From Betaproteobacteria bacterium (GTDB lineage: Bacteria; Pseudomonadota; Gammaproteobacteria; Burkholderiales; Ga0077523), in assembly GCA_016125475.1 (NCBI GenBank), contig WGLR01000010.1, positions 233,753-297,752 on the forward strand: a stretch of 64,000 nucleotides of DNA. The letters are read 5' to 3'. Within the stretch, counting starts at the first letter, position 1; each line of letters begins with the position of its first letter. Under the pieces are notes generated by a model that had not been told where the DNA came from, did not search any database, and was given only the letters and a program-made list of their open reading frames with translations. Positions 40,175-50,411 of this stretch are shown here, piece by piece. The translations under genes and the position numbers were made by a program.

Positions 40175-41127
40175 ACCCGGTGCCGACGAGCGGAAAGCCC
40201 CGGCGTTCATGGCGGGACGTGGATGGCGTCGTCGTCGTCGACAAGCCGACCGGCATGAGTTCCAACGGGTGTCTGCAGGGTGTCCGGCGCATTTTTCAGG
40301 CACGCAAGGCAGGCCACACCGGCACCCTCGATCCCCTTGCCAGCGGTGTGCTCGTGATCTGCTTCGGCGAAGCCACGAAGTTCTCGTCCTGGGCGCTCGA
40401 AAGTCCCAAGCGATATGTCGGGCGGATCCGGCTCGGTGTTCGGACGGCCACGGGCGACGCAGAAGGAGAAGTCGTCGAATCATCGCCGGTTCCGTGCCTG
40501 CCGCGGGATCTCGGAGAGGTCGCCCGGCGATTCACGGGGCGCATCGTCCAGCGACCGCCCGTCTACAGCGCGCTCAAGTACCAGGGAAGGCCGCTGTACA
40601 GCTACGCGCGTGCCGGGGAGGACGTGCCGATACGCGAGCGCGAGATAACGATCTCTGCACTGTCTCTGGACGTACAGGACCCGGAAACTCTGGCATTCGA
40701 TGTCCAGTGCAGCAGCGGCACTTATGTTCGAAGCCTCGCGGAGGATGTCGCGGCAGCCTTGGGCACCGTCGGGCACCTCGCATCGCTTCGCCGGACCGCC
40801 AGCGGGTCGTTCGACCTCTCCGACTGCGTCTCTCCCGAAATTCTCGAGGCCCTGACGCCCGAGGAACTCGAGGCGCGACCCCGCTCCCCGGACTGCCTGC
40901 CTTATCGGCTTCCTCGTCTGACGCTCGCCCCCGACGAGGCGCGCGCGCTGCAGCACGGGCAGGTCGTCCCGTCACGCGGGATGTGTCCGGAGCCCGGGCA
41001 GCACCGCGTCTATTCCCCGGAACTCCGGTTTCTCGGGGTCGCCGAGGCCGATGTACAGGGGCAGTTGCGGGTTGTCCGGATGATGTCGGCGCGCGACGCG
41101 CCGAGTGCTTCGCTCGAGTCCGCCTAA
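40171..41127 (+). CDS. truB: tRNA pseudouridine(55) synthase TruB
   Basis: A 318-residue enzyme making pseudouridine 55 in the tRNA T-loop. The catalytic motif [14 protein letters not shown] contains the essential Asp near residue 52. Also seen are RRYVG-like [28 protein letters not shown] and [16 protein letters not shown] 40171 overlaps the rbfA stop. The C-terminal PUA-like part ends with a short Ser/Ala tail. Confidence 0.95.
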   Translation: MNPVPTSGKPRRSWRDVDGVVVVDKPTGMSSNGCLQGVRRIFQARKAGHTGTLDPLASGVLVICFGEATKFSSWALESPKRYVGRIRLGVRTATGDAEGEVVESSPVPCLPRDLGEVARRFTGRIVQRPPVYSALKYQGRPLYSYARAGEDVPIREREITISALSLDVQDPETLAFDVQCSSGTYVRSLAEDVAAALGTVGHLASLRRTASGSFDLSDCVSPEILEALTPEELEARPRSPDCLPYRLPRLTLAPDEARALQHGQVVPSRGMCPEPGQHRVYSPELRFLGVAEADVQGQLRVVRMMSARDAPSASLESA

Positions 41128-41200
41128 CTCGCTAAATTACTTGGATTCTCACGCCATCGCGGATACAATCCCCGGCTTCACAAAAGGAGAGATGACAGAG

Positions 41201-41470
41201 ATGGCCGTTACGACTGCCGACAAGGCCCAGCTGGTGAGCGACTTCCAGCGGACCAAGGGTGACACGGGGTCTCCCGAAGTCCAGATCGCCCTGCTCACCG
41301 CGCGTATCAACGGACTGACCGAACATTTCAAGGCTCACATGAAGGACCACCACTCGCGCCGCGGGTTGCTGAAGATGGTGAGCCATCGCCGCAAGCTGCT
41401 CGATTACCTGCGCGGGAAAGACCTCGAAGGCTATCAGAAGCTGATCGAACGCCTCGGTCTTCGCAAGTAA
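41201..41470 (+). CDS. rpsO: 30S ribosomal protein S15
   Basis: An 89-residue primary rRNA-binding protein, the standard length. Motifs: [51 protein letters not shown] is upstream of two ATGs. The one at 41201 gives the family N-terminus ([10 protein letters not shown]), while 41192 lies too close to the binding site. Confidence 0.95.
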   Translation: MAVTTADKAQLVSDFQRTKGDTGSPEVQIALLTARINGLTEHFKAHMKDHHSRRGLLKMVSHRRKLLDYLRGKDLEGYQKLIERLGLRK

Positions 41471-41629
41471 GGCAGGTCGACACGGCCGTTCCGTCCTCGA
41501 CGGAGTCGGGCCGCAACTTCCCGCCGGTTTCAAGGCACACGCGGCTGGCCACTGGTCAGCCGTTGTCGTTAGGATCTGGTGCCCCGACCGGCCGGACCTC
41601 CGCAGAGCATCCCTGAAAAGGTCATCACG

Positions 41630-43738
41630 TTGAATATCTTTCGGAAAACCATTCAGTACGGGCGTCACACGCTGACGCTCGAAACCGGCGAGATCGCGCG
41701 GCAGGCAAGCGGTGCCGTCATGGTCAACCTGGACGACACGGTCGTGCTCGTCACGGCGGTGGGCAAGAAGGACGCGGCACCGGGACAGGACTTCTTCCCG
41801 CTGACGGTCGACTACCAGGAGCGCACGTACGCCGCGGGCCGGATCCCCGGAGGCTTCTTCAAGCGGGAAGGCCGGCCTTCCGAGAAGGAGACGCTGACGT
41901 CGCGCCTGATCGACCGGCCGATCCGCCCGCTGTTTCCGGAAGGCTTCTACAACGAGGTGCAGGTCGTCGCGACCGTGATGTCCTCGAACCCCGAAGTGGA
42001 CTCCGACATCCCGGCGATGATCGGTGCGTCGGCCGCGCTGGCACTTTCCGGCATCCCGTTCAATGGCCCGATCGGCGCGGCACGGGTCGGCTACGTCAAC
42101 GGGGAGTACGTGCTGAATCCCACGGCGACGGAGCTGAAGACCTCCGCCCTGAATCTGGTCGTTGCCGGCACACAGCAGGCCGTCCTGATGGTCGAGTCCG
42201 AGGCGGGTGAACTCTCCGAGGACGTGATGCTGGGTGCGGTCGTTTACGGTCACGAGCAGATGCAGGCCGTCATCGACATGATCTACGCCCTCGTCGAGGA
42301 AGCCGGCAAGCCCCTCTGGGACTGGGCACCTCCCGCGAAGGACGAAAGCCTGGAGGCACGCGTGAGCAGCCTCGTCGAGGCCGATCTTCGCGACGCGTAC
42401 GGCATCAAGCAGAAGCAGGCACGGTCGCAGAAGGTCGATGAACTGCGCTCCCGCGTCCTTGCGCAGCTCTGCGAGGCGGCGGAAGGTGCTGCCGACGTCC
42501 GCACGGTCAAGAACATCTTCAGCGACATCGAGGCGCGCATCGTGCGCAGCCAGATCCTCGACGGCGAGCCCAGGATCGACGGGCGGGATACGCGCACGGT
42601 CCGCCCGATCAGCATCCGCACCGGCATCCTCCCCAGGGCGCACGGATCGGCGCTGTTCACGCGCGGCGAGACCCAGGCACTCGTCGTCGCGACACTCGGC
42701 ACGGCCCGGGACGAGCAGATCATCGACGCGTTGCAGGGGGAGTACACCGAGCGCTTCATGCTCCACTACAACATGCCCCCGTACGCCACGGGCGAGACGG
42801 GACGGGTCGGTTCGCCGAAGCGTCGGGAGATCGGTCACGGCCGTCTCGCGAAGCGTGCGCTGCTGGCCGTGCTTCCCACCCCGGAAGAGTTCGGCTATTC
42901 GTTCCGTGTCGTTTCCGAAGTCACGGAATCGAATGGTTCCAGCTCGATGGCCTCGGTGTGCGGGGGCTGTCTCGCCATGATGGACGCCGGCGTTCCGATG
43001 AAGTCGCACGTGGCGGGCATCGCGATGGGTCTCATCAAGGAAGGCAATCGCTTCGCGGTGCTGTCCGACATTCTCGGAGACGAGGATCACCTCGGAGACA
43101 TGGACTTCAAGGTGGCCGGCACGGAGAACGGTGTGACGGCACTGCAGATGGACATCAAGATCCAGGGCATCACCAAGGAGATCATGCACGTGGCCCTGCT
43201 GCAGGCGCGCGAGGGACGCATGCACATCCTCGATCACATGAAGCGGGCTCTCGACGCGCCGCGTTCCGAGCTCTCGACGTTCGCGCCCCGCATGATCGTG
43301 ATGAAGATCAAGCCCGAGAAGATCCGCGACGTGATCGGCAAGGGCGGTGCAGTCATCCGTGCGATCACGGAGGAGACGGGGACCACAATCGACATCCAGG
43401 ACGACGGTTCCGTCACGATCGCCTGCGTCTCGGCAGAGGGCGGCGAGGCGGCCAAGCGTCGCATCGAGGAGATCACCGCGGAAGTCGAGGTCGGCAGGAT
43501 CTACGACGGTACGGTGCTCAAGCTGCTCGATTTCGGCGCGATCGTGAGCGTGCTGCCCGGCAAGGACGGCTTGCTGCACATTTCCCAGATCGCGAACGAA
43601 CGCGTGAACAGCGTGGCGGATTATCTGAAGGAAGGTCAGGCGGTCCGGGTGAAGGTGCTGGAAGCCGACGACAAGGGTCGTCTGCGTCTGTCGATGAAGG
43701 CGCTCACCGAGGAAGACCAGGCTCAGCCTCCTCAGTAA
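41630..43738 (+). CDS. pnp: polynucleotide phosphorylase
   Basis: A 702-residue 3'-5' phosphorolytic exoribonuclease of the degradosome. Two RNase PH cores ([45 protein letters not shown], then [13 protein letters not shown] and [17 protein letters not shown]), a KH domain ([16 protein letters not shown]) and an S1 domain ([18 protein letters not shown]) are complete. TTG 41630 gives the family N-terminus and length and has AAAAGG upstream; the open frame extends to 41579. A perfect terminator follows. Confidence 0.95.
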   Translation: MNIFRKTIQYGRHTLTLETGEIARQASGAVMVNLDDTVVLVTAVGKKDAAPGQDFFPLTVDYQERTYAAGRIPGGFFKREGRPSEKETLTSRLIDRPIRPLFPEGFYNEVQVVATVMSSNPEVDSDIPAMIGASAALALSGIPFNGPIGAARVGYVNGEYVLNPTATELKTSALNLVVAGTQQAVLMVESEAGELSEDVMLGAVVYGHEQMQAVIDMIYALVEEAGKPLWDWAPPAKDESLEARVSSLVEADLRDAYGIKQKQARSQKVDELRSRVLAQLCEAAEGAADVRTVKNIFSDIEARIVRSQILDGEPRIDGRDTRTVRPISIRTGILPRAHGSALFTRGETQALVVATLGTARDEQIIDALQGEYTERFMLHYNMPPYATGETGRVGSPKRREIGHGRLAKRALLAVLPTPEEFGYSFRVVSEVTESNGSSSMASVCGGCLAMMDAGVPMKSHVAGIAMGLIKEGNRFAVLSDILGDEDHLGDMDFKVAGTENGVTALQMDIKIQGITKEIMHVALLQAREGRMHILDHMKRALDAPRSELSTFAPRMIVMKIKPEKIRDVIGKGGAVIRAITEETGTTIDIQDDGSVTIACVSAEGGEAAKRRIEEITAEVEVGRIYDGTVLKLLDFGAIVSVLPGKDGLLHISQIANERVNSVADYLKEGQAVRVKVLEADDKGRLRLSMKALTEEDQAQPPQ

Positions 43739-43763
43739 CGACGGTAGTCAGGCGTTTCGAGAC

Positions 43764-43796
43764 CAAGGCCCGCGTCATCGCGGGCCTTGTCCTTTT
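43764..43796 (+). terminator. intrinsic terminator after pnp
   Basis: CAAGGCCCGCG (43764-43774), loop TCAT, CGCGGGCCTTG (43779-43789), then TCCTTTT. The perfect 11-bp stem and U-rich tail end the rimP-pnp operon. Confidence 0.9.
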
Positions 43797-43921
43797 CGGC
43801 AGGGTGGAACGACAGCTGTCAGCCGTGCCGGAACGGCCGCTGCCGATTCACCGTGTCGCGGCAGAGCCCTGTCGCCTGCACGTCGATCCTCTTCCGGCGC
43901 GGATGACCGGAGTGTTCTCCA

Positions 43922-45682
43922 TCAGTGAGCCACCGCGTTTCCGGCCGCCACCACGACCATGTGCGTGAACGGTGGCACGTAGGCCTGGAGCATGACGACG
44001 AGGCCCACGAGGCCGGCCAGCACGAGGCTGTGCCAGAAGACGTAGCGGAGGATGTCCCCTTCGTGGCCGTACCAGCGTGTGGCGGTCGAGGCGACCACGA
44101 TCGACTGTGCGTCGATCATCTTGCCCATCACGCCACCGGAACTGTTGGCGGCGGCCATCAGGACGGGATTCAGGCCGAGTTGCTCGGAGGTGATCCGCTG
44201 CAGGCCGCCGAAGAGTACGTTGGAGGCCGTGTCCGACCCGGTCAGGGCGACCCCGAGCCATCCCAGCATCGTGCCGAAGAACGGATACAGTGCACCGGTA
44301 TAGGCGAACGCCAGGCCCAGTGTGGCGTCCGTTCCCGAGTAGCGCGTGACGAAGCCCAGCGCCAGCATCGCCGCGATCGTGATCAGCGAGTAGCGCACGA
44401 GGTGGATGGTGCCCAGGTATTTCCTGAACAGCCCCAGCGGCGAATACCCCATGAACAGACCCGCGACGATGGCGGACAGGAAGATGCCGCTACCGGTCGC
44501 GGAGAGCCAGTTCAGGGAGTAGACGGCCTTTTCGTGGACGGGCTTGGCGACGACCGGCGGCACCTTCACGACCATCTCGTTGAGTCCCGGAATCGGAAAG
44601 TCCAGCTTCGTGAGTCCGTCCCACGCGTAGGGGACTTTCGTCTCGCTGCGCGTACCGTCGGCCGCGATCACGACCTGCCTGGTGGATCCGTTCAGGGCGT
44701 CCTTGACCACCGGGAAGCCCCATGCGAAGACGAATACGGTCAGGATGATCCAGGGAATCCACGCCCGCACGACGAGCGAGGAATCGTGCCGCGTGAAGGT
44801 CGTGCGCGAGTCACCTTCCGGGCCCGAGTCCGATTCGTGCCCGCGGAGCTTCGTGGTCCGCCAGATCTCCCGTGGCTGCCAGACCTTGAGAAACAGGTAG
44901 AGGCAGAGCATCGAGATCATCGCGGAGCCCACGTCCACGAGCATCGGGCCGTGGTAGTTTGAGATCAGGAACTGCGGCACCGCAAACGACACGGCCGTCA
45001 CGAGAATCGCGGGAAAGATGCCCTTCACGCCCTTCCAGCCCGAAAATGCCCATATCAGCCAGAACGGAACGAGAAGAGAGAAGAACGGCAGCTGCCGCCC
45101 GACCATCGCGGAGAGTGCCAGTTCGTCCAGCCCGGTCACCTTGGCGAGCGTGATCACGGGTGTGCCGAGCGCTCCGTAGGCCACCGGGGCGGTGTTCGCG
45201 ATGAGGGAGAGACCGGATGCGGCGAGCGGTGAAAACCCGAGGCCGATGAGGATCGCGCCGGTCACGGCTACCGGCGTGCCGAATCCGGCGGCGCCCTCGA
45301 AGAAAGCGCCGAACGCGAACGCGATCATCAGGAGCTGAAGCCGGCGGTCCTCCGTGACGTTCGCGATGCTGTCCTGCAGGACCTGGAAGTAACCCTTGTC
45401 CTTCGTGAGCTGGTACAGAAAGATGATGTTCAGCACGATCCAGCCGATCGGCAGCAGCCCGAAGAGCGCGCCGAATCCGGCTGTCGTGAGCGCCATCGAG
45501 GCAGGCATGTGGAAGACCAGGATGGAGACGAGCAGGGCGCTCGCGAGTCCGGACAGCGCCGCCACGTGCGCCGACAGGCGCAGGAAGGCGAGGCCCCCGA
45601 GCAGGACGACGACCGGGATCGCCGCGAAAAGCGTGGACAGCACCGCATTGTTGAGCGGGTCGTACACCTGTTGCCAGGGCAT
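43922..45682 (-). CDS. lldP: L-lactate permease family transporter
   Basis: A 586-residue permease of the LctP family, importing lactate or glycolate with protons. About fourteen hydrophobic segments are seen. Family signatures: GAFFEGAAGFGTPVAVTGAILIGLG, NTAPVAYGALGTPV, and near the C-terminus GVALTGSDTASNVLFGGLQ and NSSGGVMGKMIDAQSIVVA. AAAGGAA precedes ATG 45682; the open frame to 45862 has no family similarity. It is divergent from a TPP enzyme gene, with 229 bases between, which hints at linked 2-hydroxy/2-oxoacid metabolism. No lactate dehydrogenase gene is adjacent. Confidence 0.9.
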   Translation of the reverse strand: MPWQQVYDPLNNAVLSTLFAAIPVVVLLGGLAFLRLSAHVAALSGLASALLVSILVFHMPASMALTTAGFGALFGLLPIGWIVLNIIFLYQLTKDKGYFQVLQDSIANVTEDRRLQLLMIAFAFGAFFEGAAGFGTPVAVTGAILIGLGFSPLAASGLSLIANTAPVAYGALGTPVITLAKVTGLDELALSAMVGRQLPFFSLLVPFWLIWAFSGWKGVKGIFPAILVTAVSFAVPQFLISNYHGPMLVDVGSAMISMLCLYLFLKVWQPREIWRTTKLRGHESDSGPEGDSRTTFTRHDSSLVVRAWIPWIILTVFVFAWGFPVVKDALNGSTRQVVIAADGTRSETKVPYAWDGLTKLDFPIPGLNEMVVKVPPVVAKPVHEKAVYSLNWLSATGSGIFLSAIVAGLFMGYSPLGLFRKYLGTIHLVRYSLITIAAMLALGFVTRYSGTDATLGLAFAYTGALYPFFGTMLGWLGVALTGSDTASNVLFGGLQRITSEQLGLNPVLMAAANSSGGVMGKMIDAQSIVVASTATRWYGHEGDILRYVFWHSLVLAGLVGLVVMLQAYVPPFTHMVVVAAGNAVAH

Positions 45683-45911
45683 GTGAGATTCCTTTTCTTC
45701 TAATGATCGATTGCCGCAGCCGCCGTGGCCGGCAGGGCCCGCGGCGAACGTGCGGATTATAGGGGGCGGCCCGCCCGTCGTGTGCGTGGGAGGCGCCGCC
45801 GACGGCCATGCGTCCGGGGCTGGCACAGGCCGGATTCGTCTGCGATCATTCGTGACACTCACGGCGATGCACGTCGTCGAGTTCTGCTCACCTCTGCGTA
45901 CAGGAACACCG

Positions 45912-47627
45912 ATGACTCAAGACTCCCGGCTGCCGCATGGCGGCAAGATCCTGGTCGACGCGCTGCTCACGCACGGCGTCGACACGGCTTTCTGCGTACC
46001 TGGCGAAAGCTACCTGGCCGTGCTGGACGCTCTCTTCGACGTGCGCGAGAGACTGAACCTGCTCGTGTGCCGCCAGGAGGGAGGCGCCTCGTTCATGGCG
46101 GAGGCGTACGGAAAACTCACGGGTCGACCGGGCATCTGTTTCGTCACGCGCGGACCCGGCGCGTCGAATGCCACGATCGGCGTGCACACGGCGCAGCAGG
46201 ATTCGTCACCGATGATCCTGTTCGTCGGACAGGTCGGCGGCGACGTGGCCGAGCGCGAGGCCTTTCAGGAAGTCGACTATCGCCGGATGTTCGGGTCCAT
46301 GACGAAGTGGGTGGCGCAGATCGACCGTGCGGAGCGCATACCCGAAATGGTCAGCCACGCATTTCACGTCGCCGTGTCCGGGCGGCCGGGTCCCGTCGTG
46401 CTGGCGTTGCCCGAGGACATGCTCATGACCCGCGTGCAGGCGCCCGCCACGAAGCGTTATGCACGCGTCGCGGCGAGCCCGGGTTCGCGTGACATGGCAA
46501 CCGTGCGGGAGATGCTTCAGACGAGCGAACGGCCACTGCTGATCCTCGGCGGCGGAGACTGGAGCGCTGACGCCTGCGCGAACATCCGGCGTTTCGCGGA
46601 ACGCAACCTGCTGCCGGTGGCGTGCACGTTCCGTCGCCAGGACCTGTTCGACAATCTTCACCCGCAGTATGCGGGCGAAGTCGGGATCGGCATCGCCCCG
46701 GGTCTGAAGGCACGTCTCGACGCTGCCGATCTCGTGATCTGCGTGGGCGCCCGGCTGGGCGAGCAGACGAGTGGGGGCTACACGCTCTTCGACGTGCCGA
46801 GACTCAAGCAGCGTTTCATCCACGTACACCCCGGTGCGGAGGAACTGGGGCGCGTGTATCAGGCAGACCTGCTCGTGAATTCGGGCATGCCCGAATTCGC
46901 GGAGGCTGCGGCCCTGCTCGGGCCTGCGGACTCCGATCCGTGGGCGTCGTGGACGCGCGAGGCGCACGAGGAATACCTCGAGAACGCGCACCCCGTCGAG
47001 GTACCGGGCCCCGTGAACCCGAGCGCGATCGTGGCATGGCTCGCCAAGAATCTGCCGCGCGACACGATCGTGACGAACGGCGCGGGAAATTTCTCGGGAT
47101 GGGCACACCGGTTCTACCCGTACGGTGGATACCGGACGCAACTCGGTCCCACGAATGGCGCCATGGGATACGGCGTGCCGGCGGCCGTAGCCGCCAAGGC
47201 GGTTCATCCCGACAGGACCGTGGTCGCGTTCTCGGGCGACGGAGACTACATGATGAACGGCCAGGAACTCGCGACCGCGGTCCAGTACGGACTGCCGATC
47301 GTCGTGATCCTCGTGAACAACGGCATGTTCGGAACCATCCGGATGCACCAGGAAAGGGAGTTCCCGGAGCGTACGCACGGCACCATGTTGCAGAACCCCG
47401 ACTTCGCGGCGCTCGCCCGTGCCTACGGGGCACACGGCGAGACGGTGACGGCCACGGCGGATTTTCCGGGGGCGTTCGAACGCGCCGTCGCCTCCGGGAA
47501 GCCCGCGATCATCGAGCTTCAGATCGATCCGGACGTGATCACCACGCGTACGACCCTGAGCTCGATCCGCAACAAGGCCGTGCAGCAGCACCTCGCGAAG
47601 GCGGCGAGCGACGCCCTCGGCAGATGA
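45912..47627 (+). CDS. thiamine-pyrophosphate-dependent enzyme, acetolactate-synthase-like
   Basis: A 571-residue member of the acetolactate synthase/benzoylformate decarboxylase family. The catalytic Glu is in CRQEGGASFMAEAYGKLTG. The central domain has LLILGGGDWSADA, and the TPP motif is SGDGDYMMNGQELATAV with the Asn pair in VNNGMFGTIRMHQ. Such proteins join or cleave 2-oxoacids. There is no small regulatory subunit gene, so it is not a standard IlvBN pair. ATG 45912 has AGGA upstream; the frame is open to 45711. Next to a lactate permease it may use pyruvate-like substrates; this is inference. Confidence 0.8.
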   Translation: MTQDSRLPHGGKILVDALLTHGVDTAFCVPGESYLAVLDALFDVRERLNLLVCRQEGGASFMAEAYGKLTGRPGICFVTRGPGASNATIGVHTAQQDSSPMILFVGQVGGDVAEREAFQEVDYRRMFGSMTKWVAQIDRAERIPEMVSHAFHVAVSGRPGPVVLALPEDMLMTRVQAPATKRYARVAASPGSRDMATVREMLQTSERPLLILGGGDWSADACANIRRFAERNLLPVACTFRRQDLFDNLHPQYAGEVGIGIAPGLKARLDAADLVICVGARLGEQTSGGYTLFDVPRLKQRFIHVHPGAEELGRVYQADLLVNSGMPEFAEAAALLGPADSDPWASWTREAHEEYLENAHPVEVPGPVNPSAIVAWLAKNLPRDTIVTNGAGNFSGWAHRFYPYGGYRTQLGPTNGAMGYGVPAAVAAKAVHPDRTVVAFSGDGDYMMNGQELATAVQYGLPIVVILVNNGMFGTIRMHQEREFPERTHGTMLQNPDFAALARAYGAHGETVTATADFPGAFERAVASGKPAIIELQIDPDVITTRTTLSSIRNKAVQQHLAKAASDALGR

Positions 47628-47684
47628 CGGCACTTCCGGCGGGCGGCCATCGGGGGCCGCCCGCCGTAGCCGCATCCCCTTATT

Positions 47685-49274
47685 TCAGAAGCCGACGGCC
47701 TGGCCGTCCCGGCGAGGTTCCGAGGCGGCGAGGTATCCGTGCGGCATCCGGTGGATGAGCTGTGCCGCGCCGTAGTCCATCGCCCACCGCGGCGTCACGC
47801 GCACGGGGTGTCCCAGCTTTTGCAGCCCCTCGACCGTTTCCCGCGGCATGTTGTGTTCGAGGAGCAGTGACTTGTCCTTGGCGATCTTCCAGCGTGGCGC
47901 GTCCGCAGCCGCCTGAGGGTTCTGACGGTAGTCGGCGAGCCGCACCATCATCTGGAGATGCCCCTGCGGCTGCATGTCCGCCCCCATCACCCCGAAACTC
48001 ATCACCGGCTCGCCGGCGCGCGTCACGAAACCCGGAATGATCGTGTGGAACGGGCGCTTGCCGGGACCGACGAGGTTCGGGTGGCCTGGCTGGAGCGAGA
48101 AGGCGGAGCCCCGGTTCTGAAGGCTGATGCCCGTGCGGCCGACCACGACGCCTGATCCGAAGCCGTTGTAGTTCGACTGGATGTACGACACCATCTTCCC
48201 GCTTGCGTCTGCCGCGGTGAGATAGACGGTTCCCGACTCCGGTGGCGCGCCGGCGCCGAAATCCTGCGCACGTGATGTGTCGATCCGCTTCGCGCGCCGG
48301 GCGAGGTAGGCGGGGTCGAGCAGGGCGCCCGCGTGTGTCTGCATCGTAGACGGGTCCGAGACGTGTGCGTACACGTCCGCGAATGCGAGCTTCATCGCCT
48401 CGACCTGGAGGTGAATGCTTTCCGCCGAATCCACATCGGCCGCCGCGACGTCGAAATGCTGGAGGATCCCGAGCGCCACGAGCGCGGCGATGCCCTGGCC
48501 GTTCGGCGGGATCTCGTGGAGCGCATAGTCACGATAGTCCTGCGATACAGGCATGACCCAGTCTGCACGGTGTGCGGCGAGATCCGCTTCGGTGAGGGCG
48601 CCGCCAGTCTCGCGCGCGTATTCGGCGATGCGTCGTGCGAGCGCGCCGCGATAGAACGACTCGCCTTCCGTGGACGCGATCTCGCGGAGCGTCTCCCCCT
48701 GTTCGGGAAAGGTGAACAGCTCGCCGGCCACCGGTGCCCGTCCTCCAGGCAGGAAAGCTTCCGCAAAACCCGGTTCGTCGCGAAACACGTCGGCCTGATT
48801 GGCCCACTGCCTGGCGACGGTCGGCGACACCACGAACCCGTGGTCCGCGTAGTCGATCGCCGGTTCGAGCAGCGTTCCGAGCGGCAGGGTGCCGAAGGCT
48901 TTCCAGAGGGCGATCCACCCTGACACCACGCCCGGCACCGTGACGCTGTCCCAGCCCTGTCCCGGCATGGTGTCCCGGCCCGCGAAGCGCTCCGGCGTCC
49001 AGGCGGCCGGGGCGCGACCGGACGCGTTCAGCCCCTGCAGCCGGTGTCCGTCCCAGACCAGCGCGAAGGCATCGGACCCGATGCCGTTCATCACCGGTTC
49101 CACGACAGTCAGAGCGGCGGCGGTCGCGACGATGGCGTCGACTGCATTACCACCTTGCATGAGCATCCGCAGGCCCGCCTGTGCGGCGAGCGGCTGCGTG
49201 GTCGCCACGACGTTGCGGGCCAGCACGGGCATGCGTTGAGAGGTGTAGGGAAATTCCCAGGCAAATCCGGACAC
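47685..49274 (-). CDS. gamma-glutamyltransferase family (Ntn-hydrolase)
   Basis: A 529-residue self-cleaving Ntn hydrolase related to gamma-glutamyltranspeptidase. The N-terminal part has AAQAGLRMLMQGGNAVDAIVATAAAL and PPNGQGIAALVAL. The predicted nucleophile is Thr349 in ESGTVYLTAAD, where the chain would split into large and small subunits. The small subunit has NRGSAFSLQPGHPN and RPFHTIIPGFV. No signal peptide is seen, which suggests a cytoplasmic enzyme of the YwrD-like group rather than the periplasmic glutathione enzyme. The start is GTG 49274 with AAGGAG eight bases before. It lies convergent to the TPP enzyme gene. Confidence 0.88.
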   Translation of the reverse strand: MSGFAWEFPYTSQRMPVLARNVVATTQPLAAQAGLRMLMQGGNAVDAIVATAAALTVVEPVMNGIGSDAFALVWDGHRLQGLNASGRAPAAWTPERFAGRDTMPGQGWDSVTVPGVVSGWIALWKAFGTLPLGTLLEPAIDYADHGFVVSPTVARQWANQADVFRDEPGFAEAFLPGGRAPVAGELFTFPEQGETLREIASTEGESFYRGALARRIAEYARETGGALTEADLAAHRADWVMPVSQDYRDYALHEIPPNGQGIAALVALGILQHFDVAAADVDSAESIHLQVEAMKLAFADVYAHVSDPSTMQTHAGALLDPAYLARRAKRIDTSRAQDFGAGAPPESGTVYLTAADASGKMVSYIQSNYNGFGSGVVVGRTGISLQNRGSAFSLQPGHPNLVGPGKRPFHTIIPGFVTRAGEPVMSFGVMGADMQPQGHLQMMVRLADYRQNPQAAADAPRWKIAKDKSLLLEHNMPRETVEGLQKLGHPVRVTPRWAMDYGAAQLIHRMPHGYLAASEPRRDGQAVGF

Positions 49275-49706
49275 GGGTTGGGCTCCTTGTGGGCTCGTTC
49301 GACGGTCGCGACGACATCACGACACGCTCCGCCGCGACGAGCTCGATCTGAGAAAAGTCGCTGCCGACCGGCTGGCGCGTCGGTCCGACCCTTCGTGGCT
49401 GGCGCCGGGAAGGGGCGGACGATCGGAGCCGGCCATCGGTCGGGTGGCGAGTATAACGACGCCGCGATCGGTGGCGCACGCGCGGGAACGGAACGCCGAT
49501 GCCGAGGGCGTGGCAGGTTCGCTCCGTCCGTGCGGGGCCGGGGCCGGATTTGTTATCATCCGCGGTCCCGTACACCACAGCCTGTCCCGTGTTCCCATCA
49601 ACCTGCGGTTGCCGTTGTGAGCAGCTCGGCCGCGTGGCTCGGAGCGTCCGGCCCGGTCCGTGAGGTGCTCGGATCAATCGCTTTCATCGGGCCAGACATC
49701 AATCCC
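49275..49706. other. intergenic region between gamma-glutamyltransferase and the YciO/Sua5 gene
   Basis: 432 bases without a supported gene. The plus-strand frame of the downstream gene stays open through most of it but shows no family sequence. TTGTTATCAT near 49549-49558 is a possible -10 region for the downstream gene. Nothing else stands out. Confidence 0.4.
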
Positions 49707-50348
49707 ATGGCGCAACTGTTCGCCATCCATCCAGTCAATCCCCAGCAGCGTCTGATCGACCGCGCAGCCGATCTGGTGCGTGGCGGGGCGGTGATCGCCT
49801 ATCCGACGGACTCCTGCTACGCACTCGGCTGTCACCTCGGTGACAAGGCGGCGATGGAACGGATCCGCGAGATCCGCATGTTCGACGAGAGTCACCATCT
49901 CACGCTGATGTGTGCCGATCTCAGTCAGATCGCGCAATACGCGCTCGTGAACAACGTCCAGTACCGGCTTCTCAAGACGGCCACGCCCGGCAGCTACACC
50001 TTCATCCTCAGGGCGACGCGCGAGGTGCCGCGGCGTTTGCAGCACCCGAAGCGCTCGACGATCGGCCTGCGCATTCCGGATCATCCCGTTGCGCGCGAGC
50101 TCCTGAATACGCTCGGCGAGCCGATTCTCTCCGCTACGCTGATCCTGCCGGACGATCCGCTCCCGCTGAACGACCCGGAAGAAATCCGGGATCGGCTCGA
50201 AAAGCGCATCGATCTCGTGATCGATTCCGGCCCGTGCGGGATCGAGCCCACCACCGTGATCGATCTCACCGGCGATGCGCCTGAACTCGTGAGGCGGGGC
50301 CGCGGGGATCCGGGGCTGTTCGGTCTGGACGGAGCGGCGAACGAATGA
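49707..50348 (+). CDS. YciO/Sua5/YrdC family protein (threonylcarbamoyl-AMP synthase-like)
   Basis: A 213-residue protein with the YrdC fold, which binds ATP, threonine and bicarbonate to make threonylcarbamoyl-AMP for tRNA t6A. Typical segments are AVIAYPTDSCYALGCHLGDKAAMERI, RHLTL-like SHHLTLMCADLSQIAQYA, TPGSYTFILRAT and RSTIGLRIPDHPVA. The sequence is closest in style to the YciO branch, whose exact role is less certain. ATG 49707 matches the family N-terminus (MAQLFAIHP); a Shine-Dalgarno sequence is not obvious. The trpS gene follows 63 bases later, a common betaproteobacterial arrangement. Confidence 0.88.
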   Translation: MAQLFAIHPVNPQQRLIDRAADLVRGGAVIAYPTDSCYALGCHLGDKAAMERIREIRMFDESHHLTLMCADLSQIAQYALVNNVQYRLLKTATPGSYTFILRATREVPRRLQHPKRSTIGLRIPDHPVARELLNTLGEPILSATLILPDDPLPLNDPEEIRDRLEKRIDLVIDSGPCGIEPTTVIDLTGDAPELVRRGRGDPGLFGLDGAANE

Positions 50349-50411
50349 CGCGTTCGCCGTCGTCAGGGCGCCCGTCCGATTTCCACGATTCTTAGTCCAT
50401 GGAAGAGACCC

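Noticed and set aside
41132..43579. 815-codon open frame antisense to rpsO and pnp
   Set aside because: S15 and PNPase are complete on the plus strand.
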